Part shown: one piece after another, positions 46,818-55,360 of the stretch
Layout of the letters: every line of letters starts with the position of its first letter
Position numbering within the stretch: position 1 is the first letter of the stretch
Assembly: GCA_003385635.1 (NCBI GenBank)
Contig: QQUY01000001.1
Location: forward strand, 2,209,001 to 2,273,000
Source of the DNA: Acidobacteriota bacterium
Lineage (GTDB): Bacteria; Acidobacteriota; Blastocatellia; Pyrinomonadales; Pyrinomonadaceae
Reading direction: 5' to 3'
Length of the DNA stretch: 64,000 bases
Notes under the pieces: model-generated
The model's database searches: none
Told to the model about the DNA's origin: nothing
What the model saw: only the letters and a program-made list of their open reading frames with translations
Translations under genes and position numbers: made by a program

Positions 46818-47402
46818 CTAAGTGGAAATGTAGCAGATCTGTTCGAATCTGCCTGTGGACTGGTAGTTAGGGCCTACGCTTAGTTCTCTCAGCACTCCGC
46901 CCCACGGATCGAGATAAACCACATTGCCGCTGCCCGATACCTTGGAAGCAACTATAAAATGTCCTCCTCTGCGCGTTCCGCCGCTGTACCAGCCCAAAAG
47001 AATGATGGCCGGCGTCGTTGTCCCCAGTTTCGATTTGTTGACCGTTGAACCCGGCGAAAAAGTCGTGGTAGTCGTTTTCAGTCCTTCGTTCCTTAGCGCT
47101 TGCGAGACCTGATTCATGAAGGTCCCGGCGACAGAGAACATATTTCCAAAGGTGTTCTGATTGTTCTGATGGGCTCTTGGGTCAAAACAAACGGGCGCGG
47201 AGGGCTCGGGGAGCCATACCATCCCTTGAACAACCTGTCCGTAGATCCTCCAGGCCAGCGCCCATTCCTCTTCTGCAAAACTCATCTGAAATGCCTGGCC
47301 GCGAGCCATCCATATACTTGCTACTGCGCAGGAAGCAGCCTGCTGCTGTGCCCAGATCTGGTGCGTGTAGTTGTCACTGTCATTCGAAAGTACTATCGAC
47401 AT
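46818..47402 (-). CDS. Papain-like cysteine protease (C39-like), second copy type
   Basis: A 194-residue single-domain protein with an AGGAG ribosome-binding site. The nucleophile Cys is in QIWAQQQAASCAVASIWMA (near residue 25), the His in RRGGHFIVASKVSG near residue 149, and the Asp in VVYLDPWGGVLRE. It belongs to the same broad fold as 39028 but is not a close copy. No export signal is seen. Standing alone, it is transcribed away from the S9 peptidase gene. Confidence 0.82.
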   Translation of the reverse strand: MSIVLSNDSDNYTHQIWAQQQAASCAVASIWMARGQAFQMSFAEEEWALAWRIYGQVVQGMVWLPEPSAPVCFDPRAHQNNQNTFGNMFSVAGTFMNQVSQALRNEGLKTTTTTFSPGSTVNKSKLGTTTPAIILLGWYSGGTRRGGHFIVASKVSGSGNVVYLDPWGGVLRELSVGPNYQSTGRFEQICYIST

Positions 47403-47733
47403 CGAAGATTCTCCTTCAAGTAGTTTAAATATTTGTCCGATGCCTGCCGATCAGATCTTTAATCGCTGTTTAGATCAGCCTTTGTCAGTCTGGGCGGGAA
47501 TTGGTCCGCTGACAATTCCTTTACGGCTTCGGTTCATAACTACCACGTTTGACTCAGCGCGGATCGGTTTTTTGCGATGCCGTGCTGAAGTTCATTCAGG
47601 AAAAATACTCCTATTTGAACCGAATGTCGCCGAAAAAATTCGTCATCAAAGAAAAAGAATAAGGCGCTTTCCGGTCACCGGGATCGATGACCGAAAAAGC
47701 GCCGCAGTCGTGGTGTCGTTTGTTTGTCTGGGC
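47403..47733. other. Intergenic between two proteases
   Basis: No gene is supported. It holds the terminator at 47650-47703; the frame running plus at 47371-47883 overlaps the S9 gene and has no ribosome-binding site. Confidence 0.5.
47650..47703 (-). terminator. Terminator of the S9 peptidase gene
   Basis: A long stem of 15 or so pairs (47663-47677 with 47688-47703) around ten bases is followed, on the minus strand, by TTATTCTTTTTCTTTG. Confidence 0.85.
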
Positions 47734-49824
47734 CTAGGGAATCCTCTCTCGATCCTCCGCACCTCCGTACTTGTCGAACCAGGCAAGAATATGCGCGACC
47801 TTTGCCATAAGGTGGCTCGGCCGTGCGGCGATTCCGTGCGAAGCTCCCGGGATTCTAACCATCACCGAATCGATCTTTCTTAGCTTCAACGCTGTATAGA
47901 ACTGCTCGCTTTCCGAAATGGGGGTCCGGAGATCTGCTTCTCCAGTAAGTAGCATCGTCGGCGTCTTTACGTTTCCGACCAGTGAGAGAGGTGAACGCCT
48001 CAGATAAGGTTCGGGATCGTCCCAGGGGAAACCCGGGAACCAATACTTGTAGTAGAAGTTGGTGTTGTCCGAATTTAAGACAAAGCTGTACCAGTTTATG
48101 ACCGGTTTTGCGACAACCGCTGCTCGAAAGCGATCCGTCTTGCCGACAATCCACGCGGACAGAACGCCGCCGCCGCTGCCCCCGGTAACAAAAAGGCGGT
48201 TTTGGTCGACAAACCCCTTTTCGATCATTGCGTCGACACCAGAAATAAGGTCGTCGTAGTCGTTGCCGGGATAGTTGTGGTGGATGAAGTTTGCGAATTC
48301 CTCGCCGTAGCTCGTGCTTCCGCGGGGATTCGTGTAGAGAACTACGTATCCTTTTGCGGCCATCAACTGTAGTTCAGCCGTGAACCTGTCCCCGTAATCT
48401 GCAAAAGGCCCGCCGTGGATCTCAAGGATCAGTGGATACTTCCTGGAAGGATCGAAATCGGGCGGAGTAATATACCAACCCTGGATCTCTATGCCGTCGT
48501 GCGACGACTTGTACACGATCTCTTTCACTTCACCAAGCCGTCTGGCACTTAGCAGGTCTGCATTTAGCTCGGTAAGTATCCTGGTTTCGCCTTCCGGTGT
48601 CACGATCGCAACGTCTCCCGGACGCGCCGGACCTGTGACGGTGAAGGCGATAGTCCCGTTCCTGCTGACCGAAACCGGTCCGGAGCCGCCATATGGCCGG
48701 CCGTTCGAATTAGAACCGTAGTTTTCAGCAAGGACCTTTACCCTTCCTGATCCGTCAATCGAAGCTACCTTCGAATTTCCGCGGTCAGAATAGGTAAAGT
48801 TCCAGGTCTTGGTTCCAGGATTCCAGGTGGGCGATCCGGCGGACCGGTCTAGTCCGGAAGTCAGTATCTTTGTGGAGCCATCCTTCGCCCTCAGGTAGAT
48901 CTCTGTGTTTTGATATCCGAGCAGTTTGTCGTCAAACCCCAGGTACGCGATCGACCCGTCCGGCCCCGCTTCAGGGTTCGTGTCGGGCCCGAACCTGTCG
49001 GTCAAAGCTTCGATCTTTCCGTTCTCCATAGAAACCCTGTAAAGCTCTGAATTCCTAGGCTCATCGTCACGATTCGGATTTCTGTTGGACGAGATCACGA
49101 TCGACCTGCTGTCGTCTCCCCACGCGATTCCGCCACCGTGATCGAAGTCCCCGCTTGTCATCTGACGAGGCGTGCCGCCGTCGGCGCTTAACACGAACAG
49201 ATGTGAGTAGCCGTACGGCAGGAATCCCCGCCCGTCTGCCCTGTAAACAAGCCGATCGATCACTTTCGCGCCTTCCGCCCATTTCGCCCCTTCGGGCTGT
49301 TTTGGCAGCTTTGCAATTGGCTTAGTCGAGTCAGGAACCCGCATAAAGAACGCAATCTTAGAGCCGTCAGGCGACCAGGCAACTCCAGAAGGAGATTGCG
49401 TGAGGTTGGTGAGCCGCCCTATCTTCCCGGTGTCTGCCCAGTAGCAGAAGATCTGTGAACGGCCGCTTGCGTCACTTGTGACAAATGCCAGCTTCTTTCC
49501 GTCAGGAGACCAGCGAGGCGAGAAAGGGTCGGAATATTGAGCATCGGGAAGAAACGGCTGGTTGGAAAGTCCTTCCCCGACCACCCAAAGATCAGATCTT
49601 CTCCGGTCGGTCATTATGTCGTAGTAGTTCCTTACGTACACGATCGAGCGGCCGTCAGGAGAAATCTGAGGGTCACTGGCGAACTCAAACTCGAAAACGT
49701 CCTCTAACTGTAGAGAACCCTTTACATCTTGCGCGGAAGACGCGGCTGAGAATACCAGCAGGAGTTGGGCGGCAAACACGAACAGATTTGCGTACACCCG
49801 ATTCAGCGGTCGGTAATGATTCAT
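47734..49824 (-). CDS. S9-family serine peptidase (acylaminoacyl/dipeptidyl type)
   Basis: A 696-residue exported peptidase. Residues 11-31 form a signal peptide (ending ASSAQDVKG). A seven-bladed beta-propeller with repeated WSPDG units covers about residues 40-440, and the alpha/beta-hydrolase domain holds the catalytic Ser in VTGGSGGGVLSAW near residue 547, Asp in TGEADLRTP and His in PGASHGIAARP. It likely releases dipeptides or acyl amino acids outside the cytoplasm. Its start has GGAG eight bases upstream. Confidence 0.95.
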   Translation of the reverse strand: MNHYRPLNRVYANLFVFAAQLLLVFSAASSAQDVKGSLQLEDVFEFEFASDPQISPDGRSIVYVRNYYDIMTDRRRSDLWVVGEGLSNQPFLPDAQYSDPFSPRWSPDGKKLAFVTSDASGRSQIFCYWADTGKIGRLTNLTQSPSGVAWSPDGSKIAFFMRVPDSTKPIAKLPKQPEGAKWAEGAKVIDRLVYRADGRGFLPYGYSHLFVLSADGGTPRQMTSGDFDHGGGIAWGDDSRSIVISSNRNPNRDDEPRNSELYRVSMENGKIEALTDRFGPDTNPEAGPDGSIAYLGFDDKLLGYQNTEIYLRAKDGSTKILTSGLDRSAGSPTWNPGTKTWNFTYSDRGNSKVASIDGSGRVKVLAENYGSNSNGRPYGGSGPVSVSRNGTIAFTVTGPARPGDVAIVTPEGETRILTELNADLLSARRLGEVKEIVYKSSHDGIEIQGWYITPPDFDPSRKYPLILEIHGGPFADYGDRFTAELQLMAAKGYVVLYTNPRGSTSYGEEFANFIHHNYPGNDYDDLISGVDAMIEKGFVDQNRLFVTGGSGGGVLSAWIVGKTDRFRAAVVAKPVINWYSFVLNSDNTNFYYKYWFPGFPWDDPEPYLRRSPLSLVGNVKTPTMLLTGEADLRTPISESEQFYTALKLRKIDSVMVRIPGASHGIAARPSHLMAKVAHILAWFDKYGGAEDRERIP

Positions 49825-49877
49825 TTTCTACTCCGGAGATAGTGTGAATGGGATTTGAAGACAGGTTACCACAGTTG

Positions 49878-50062
49878 TGTAAGGCAGCTTACAAAACGAA
49901 GCATCCCATTTCGTAATCGACTCACACGATAATGTTCCGGCTTGTATCGGAACATTCGCAACCGGGATTCTAGATCGACTATTTTCTTTGCGCTTTTCCC
50001 AATTTATGCCGTTCGCAATTCCTTGGCATGGTCATTGCTTCTCTTACACAACGTTGTAAGAG
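49878..50062. promoter_or_regulatory. Two related palindromes between divergent genes
   Basis: The 268-base region between the S9 gene (minus) and the gene at 50093 (plus) has TGTAAG-GCAG-CTTACA (49878-49893) and CTCTTACA-CAACGT-TGTAAGAG (50041-50062). Both use the same half-sites CTTACA/TGTAAG, in opposite order. This suggests a shared regulator acting on one or both genes. Confidence 0.55.
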
Positions 50063-50092
50063 ATATTTGAACGGCGAGAACGGAGGTCACAA

Positions 50093-50719
50093 ATGCCTGA
50101 CAGCCGGTTTTCGACCAAAGTACTTACAGCGAGTCTTTCTTTGATCTTTGCAATCAGTTCTCAGGTTTTAGCACAGGACCCGGAAGCGGATCCGGAATTT
50201 TTCGGATTGCCGGCTGGAACAGAGATCGTGGTCAGTATGGACAACGAGATCAACTCAATGTCCGCGTCGGTGGACGACACATTTACTGTGACGGTCTCTG
50301 AGCCGGTCGAAGTCGACGGAGAGATAATGCTTCCGGTCGGCACCATCATTGAAGGCCGGGTCCTGAATGCAGCAAAAGCTGCTTACGGACGCAAGGACGG
50401 AGTGCTGGAGGTGGAGTTCCAGACTCTGTACCTGGAAAGGGGCAGGAAGCGGGCGATCAAAGGCACTCTCGAACGCGAAGCACCGGAAGATGACGATCAC
50501 TTCGACGTCATCGCAATGCTCGGCGGTGGAGCAGCGGGCGGCGTCGCCGGATCGGCAGCCGCAAAGGGGAAAGGGGCCTTGATCGGTACGGCAATAGGAG
50601 TCACTACCGGACTCGGCGCAGTTCTGCTGCGGAAAGGAAAAGACATACGAATACTTGAGAAAGAAAACTTTCGGGTACGGCTGACACATTCGGTGTCGCT
50701 GCCTGCCCGGGGCTACTAG
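50093..50719 (+). CDS. Exported protein with glycine-zipper, unknown function
   Basis: A 208-residue protein. The ribosome-binding site CGGAGG is seven bases ahead of the ATG. A signal peptide covers residues 1-27. The next part is a TrbI/VirB10-like beta domain (VVSMDNEINSMSASVDDTFT, then EIMLPVGTIIEGRVLNAAK), followed by a glycine-rich membrane zipper (MLGGGAAGGVAGSAAAKGK, GTAIGVTTGLGAVLL) near residue 142. No conjugation genes are nearby, so it is more likely a structural envelope protein. Its expression is probably tied to the palindrome at 50041. Confidence 0.78.
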   Translation: MPDSRFSTKVLTASLSLIFAISSQVLAQDPEADPEFFGLPAGTEIVVSMDNEINSMSASVDDTFTVTVSEPVEVDGEIMLPVGTIIEGRVLNAAKAAYGRKDGVLEVEFQTLYLERGRKRAIKGTLEREAPEDDDHFDVIAMLGGGAAGGVAGSAAAKGKGALIGTAIGVTTGLGAVLLRKGKDIRILEKENFRVRLTHSVSLPARGY

Positions 50720-50774
50720 AGAAATCGAGTTAGGTCGTTGGAGAACGATTCTCAATCGACCTTAATGAGGAAGT

Positions 50775-50812
50775 CCGATGTGAAGGGGAGAGCGCATCGG
50801 GCTTTTTCATTT
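50775..50812 (+). terminator. Terminator after the gene at 50093
   Basis: CCGATG (50775-50780) pairs with CATCGG (50795-50800), followed by GCTTTTTCATTTT. A second small hairpin precedes it at about 50730-50760. Confidence 0.6.
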
Positions 50813-50820
50813 TAAAGCTC

Positions 50821-50849
50821 TTGACACGCCACAATGCCGCCGATATAAC
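50821..50849 (+). promoter_or_regulatory. Sigma70 promoter of the tldD-tldE pair
   Basis: TTGACA (50821-50826), a spacer of exactly 17 bases, and TATAAC (50844-50849), 99 bases before the TldD-like start codon. Confidence 0.75.
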
Positions 50850-50947
50850 TTATCGAAATCTCAGTGCGTTCGGACTTCCTGTCCGTCTTTATTTCTATTG
50901 AACTCGATCGCAAATGATGGTCAACGCGATCGCCGGGATTTTTCACA

Positions 50948-52513
50948 ATGACAATTTCGAGACGGAATTTTATACGCTACTCAGGGTTCGCGCTTGGTAC
51001 GCTGGCATTGCCCAGCTGGATCTACTCAGCGCGGATCGGCGAGTTTACTTCGAGTACGGTCGATAACGACTCTCTGGCCGACATCGCCCTTGCGGAAGCA
51101 AAAAAGGCAGGCGCCACGTATGCCGACATCAGGATCAATACGTACCGCATCGAGTCCGTCGGGACCAGGGAAAAACAGGTCCAATTCGTTTCAAAAGGGG
51201 AAAACTCCGGCTTTGGAATCCGGGTCCTGATCGATGGCACCTGGGGATTTGCTGCAAGCCCGGACGTAAGCGAGGCCGAGGTGAAGAGAGTTGCAGGGGA
51301 CGCGGCCGCGATAGCGAAGGCTAACTCGGTGTTCAACAAGAACAAGATAGAGCTTGTACCGGCGGAGAAGGCGGTCGGAGAGTGGAAAACCGAGTTCAGG
51401 ATCGATCCCTTCGAAGTGTCGATAGACGAGAAGATCGAGTTTCTTCTGAATATGAACGAGGCAGCCCTGTCGGTGAAGGGCGTTTCTTTTGTCAACTCGT
51501 CGATGGCCTGGGTGAACGAGCAAAAATTCACTGCGACGTCGGACGGGAGCAGGATCACGCAGTACCTGATCCGCGGCGTTCCGAGTTTCAGCGTTACTGC
51601 GATCGACAGGGCGAAGGGGGATTTTCAGACCAGAAACTCGCTTGCCCAGGGAAGCGGTTCCGGGTGGGAATACACCAAGGACTATGACTGGATCGGCGAG
51701 GCAAAACAGGCAGGTGAGGAAGCGGTAGGCAAGCTGGGCGCAAAGCCCGTTGAACCTGGAAAATACGACCTCGTACTTCATCCGTCACATTTGTTCCTGA
51801 CTATTCACGAATCCGTCGGGCACTCGACAGAGCTAGATCGCGCGCTGCTCTGGGAGGCGAACTATGCCGGCACAAGCTTCCTGACCCCCGACAAGACGAA
51901 CAAACTTCAGTTTGGCTCAAAGATCGTGAATTTTGTCGCCGACCGCACACAGAAAGGCGGGTTGGCGACCGTGGGCTGGGATGACGAAGGTGTTCCCGGC
52001 CAGGAATGGGATATTGTAAAGGACGGCCGCTTCGTCGGCTGGCAGACCACCCGCGACCTCGCACCTTTCATCGGTGAAAAGACGTCGCGCGGATGTCTTT
52101 ACGGTGACAGCTGGAACAGCGTCCCGTTTCCCAGGATGCCGAACCTTTCGCTTTCTCCATCTCCTAAAGATACAAAGACTGAAGAGCTAATTGCGGATGT
52201 CGAAAAAGGGATCATGATCCACGGCCGCGGCAGCTATTCGATCGACCAGCAAAGATACAATTTCCAGTTTGGGGGACAGACCTTTTGGGAGATTGAAAAG
52301 GGCAAGGTGAAGGGGATGCTTCGGGATGTCGCCTACCAGTCCCGTACAACCGATTTCTGGAATGCCTGTGACGGTCTCGGCGGGAAGTCGACGTATGAGC
52401 TTCCCGGAACTTTCAACGACGGAAAGGGGGAGCCTGGACAGTCGAACGCTGTTTCACACGGATGCCCGACCGCGAGATTTAGAGACATTGATGTGCTGAA
52501 CACCGCTTCGTAG
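50948..52513 (+). CDS. TldD-like metalloprotease with Tat signal
   Basis: A 521-residue protein. The N-terminus MTISRRNFIRYSGFALGTLA has a twin-arginine export motif, unlike E. coli TldD, so the folded enzyme is probably moved across the membrane. The zinc motif HESVGH (near residue 287) lies in LTIHESVGHSTELDRALLWE, and a C-terminal Cys in SHGCPTARF is a possible third ligand. TldD with TldE makes a heterodimer that cleaves unstructured peptides. It is followed 27 bases later by the partner gene. Confidence 0.92.
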   Translation: MTISRRNFIRYSGFALGTLALPSWIYSARIGEFTSSTVDNDSLADIALAEAKKAGATYADIRINTYRIESVGTREKQVQFVSKGENSGFGIRVLIDGTWGFAASPDVSEAEVKRVAGDAAAIAKANSVFNKNKIELVPAEKAVGEWKTEFRIDPFEVSIDEKIEFLLNMNEAALSVKGVSFVNSSMAWVNEQKFTATSDGSRITQYLIRGVPSFSVTAIDRAKGDFQTRNSLAQGSGSGWEYTKDYDWIGEAKQAGEEAVGKLGAKPVEPGKYDLVLHPSHLFLTIHESVGHSTELDRALLWEANYAGTSFLTPDKTNKLQFGSKIVNFVADRTQKGGLATVGWDDEGVPGQEWDIVKDGRFVGWQTTRDLAPFIGEKTSRGCLYGDSWNSVPFPRMPNLSLSPSPKDTKTEELIADVEKGIMIHGRGSYSIDQQRYNFQFGGQTFWEIEKGKVKGMLRDVAYQSRTTDFWNACDGLGGKSTYELPGTFNDGKGEPGQSNAVSHGCPTARFRDIDVLNTAS

Positions 52514-52539
52514 GGCCTCAGCAGAACGGAGAACGGAAT

Positions 52540-53874
52540 ATGCTCCTTTCGGAAAAGGAATCAAGAGAAATCGCCCACAAGGTACTGAAACAGGTCAAGG
52601 CCGACGATGCACAGGTATCGGTCTCCAGCGACAAGACGTCTCACCTGCGCTTTGCACGCAACGCGTTCCTGACAAGCGGAACGACGACCGAGCGTTCGGC
52701 TTCGATAACGGTATGGATCGAAGGAAAACGCGGTTCTTCGTCAACCACGGACTTTAGCGAATCAGGGCTCAAGGGAATGGTTGAGCAGGCCCAAAAGGTC
52801 GCTGAGATCTCGCCGGTCGACCGTGAATACCTTCCAACGCTCGGCCCTCAGAAGTACAAACCGGTCGAGGGTTTTGCGGAGAACAGCGCGGATGTCGAGT
52901 ATGACTCCAGGGCCAGGTCGATAGCCAGGATCCTGGATATGAGTGCAAGCAAGAAGGTGATCTCTGCCGGTTTTCATCAGAGCAGAGCACAAACATCTGC
53001 ATTCGCGACAAAGAACGGAAACTTTGGCTATGAACGCGAAACCGTTGCAAGTCTCTCCGTTACCGCGAGGACGCCGGACGGTTCCAGTTCGGGCTACTTT
53101 CAGAGGAGCAGCGTTGACATAGGTGATCTAGACACCGAGGGGATTGCGGCGCAGTCGATCGAGAAGTGTCTGACCGGCCGGTCTGCGAAAGAAATGGATC
53201 CCGGCGAATACAGTGTAGTTCTTGAACCTCAAGCCGTTGGAGACCTTCTTGGCCGTTTGATCTTCCAGTTCGATGCCCGGAGCGCGGAGGAAGGACGCAG
53301 TCCGTTCTCGGCTTCAGGCGGAAAGACGAAGATCGGTGAGAAAATCTTTGATTCGCGGTTGAACGTCTACTCGGACCCGTGGGATACGCGGGTGCCCGGC
53401 TCGGCGAACGCCCAAGGCGGCATACCGGCCGAAAAGATCTATCTGGTTCGCGAAGGAGTCCTGCAAAACCTGATATACAGCCGGTTTTGGGCGAAGAAAA
53501 GCGATAAGGAACCAACGTCCGGCCCCGTGAATATGATCATGGAAACGACCGCCGAACCGGCGAGCGTTGAAGCAATGATCTCGTCGACAAAGAAGGGACT
53601 GCTGATCAGCAGGTTCTGGTACATACGTTCGACTGATCCGCGGACGGCCAGCGTCACGGGGCTGACGCGAGACGGCGTCTGGCTTATCGAAGACGGTAAG
53701 ATCAGACATCCTGTGAACAACTTCCGATTCAATCAGTCGATGATCTCGATGCTGGCAGGCGACAATGTCGAGATGATCGGCGGGTCGGAGCGTATCGGAG
53801 TCGGCAATGCTTCATTGCTTCCTGCATTGAGGCTCAGATCATTTAACTTCACCTCGCGATCCGAAGCGGTTTAG
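52540..53874 (+). CDS. TldE/PmbA-like subunit
   Basis: A 444-residue protein of the TldE (PmbA) family, the non-catalytic partner that lacks the HExxxH motif. VVLEPQAVGDLLGRLIFQFDA and GLLISRFWYIRSTDPRTASV (near residue 350) are typical. Unlike its neighbour it has no signal peptide, so either it is exported with TldD as a complex or the two act separately. It starts at ATG 52540, 27 bases after the TldD stop. Confidence 0.92.
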   Translation: MLLSEKESREIAHKVLKQVKADDAQVSVSSDKTSHLRFARNAFLTSGTTTERSASITVWIEGKRGSSSTTDFSESGLKGMVEQAQKVAEISPVDREYLPTLGPQKYKPVEGFAENSADVEYDSRARSIARILDMSASKKVISAGFHQSRAQTSAFATKNGNFGYERETVASLSVTARTPDGSSSGYFQRSSVDIGDLDTEGIAAQSIEKCLTGRSAKEMDPGEYSVVLEPQAVGDLLGRLIFQFDARSAEEGRSPFSASGGKTKIGEKIFDSRLNVYSDPWDTRVPGSANAQGGIPAEKIYLVREGVLQNLIYSRFWAKKSDKEPTSGPVNMIMETTAEPASVEAMISSTKKGLLISRFWYIRSTDPRTASVTGLTRDGVWLIEDGKIRHPVNNFRFNQSMISMLAGDNVEMIGGSERIGVGNASLLPALRLRSFNFTSRSEAV

Positions 53875-53958
53875 GTGATCAGGAACTCGAGTTTCTCAGA
53901 CGGCTCGCGCGGTACCTTTCCGGCGGGCCTTCCTTTTGCCGTTTGAACGATCGTGTGA

Positions 53959-54942
<984 letters not shown>

Positions 54943-54953
54943 GTAAACGATCC

Positions 54954-55026
54954 GACCGCAGATGCGGTCTGGTCTATTCAATTCAGAAGCGGGAAGCCGG
55001 TCCGGTCCGGCCTCCCGTTTTTCTTT
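54954..55026 (+). terminator. Terminator of mdh
   Basis: A stem GGGAAGCCGG (54991-55000) with CCGGCCTCCC (55007-55016) is followed by GTTTTTCTTT. A smaller hairpin, GACCGCA-GA-TGCGGTC, lies just before (54954-54969). Confidence 0.85.
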
Positions 55027-55278
55027 GAGTTCGAATTCCTTTAGCCGTCGGCCGTCCGTATCAGAGTTTTCTATTGTTCCATCCGGCGCTTTCGGGTACC
55101 GCCTTCGTTCTAGAAGCGTACTCTCGCCCTTTCAGTTTCTTCGTGGCCTTTCGATTGGATGTTTCCTTGTCAAACTGACCGATAATCTGTCAAAGCCTGC
55201 AGACTTCTCTGTCAGGCTGACCAGCCCGCCTTTCTGAAAAATCCTTTCAACCTGTTTGTTTCCAAATATTTAGCGTGG
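55027..55278. other. Intergenic between mdh terminator and the subtilase promoter
   Basis: 250 bases with no recognised gene or repeat. An activator-binding site for the sigma54 promoter would be expected in this stretch, but none can be identified by eye. Confidence 0.4.
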
Positions 55279-55293
55279 TGGCACCTGCCTTGC
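55279..55293 (+). promoter_or_regulatory. Sigma54 (RpoN) promoter of the subtilase gene
   Basis: TGGCAC (55279-55284), five bases, TTGC (55290-55293) fits the -24/-12 consensus TGGCAC-N5-TTGC without a mismatch. It lies 68 bases before the ATG. Confidence 0.75.
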
Positions 55294-55360
55294 GAATGCT
55301 TATCGCGGCACTTAATGTGTCCGGCGAAAGCAAAACGCACTATTCAGGAAGCAAAAACCA

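Noticed and set aside
47371-47883. Plus-strand ORF of 170 residues
   Set aside because: It overlaps the S9 gene and its terminator and lacks a ribosome-binding site.
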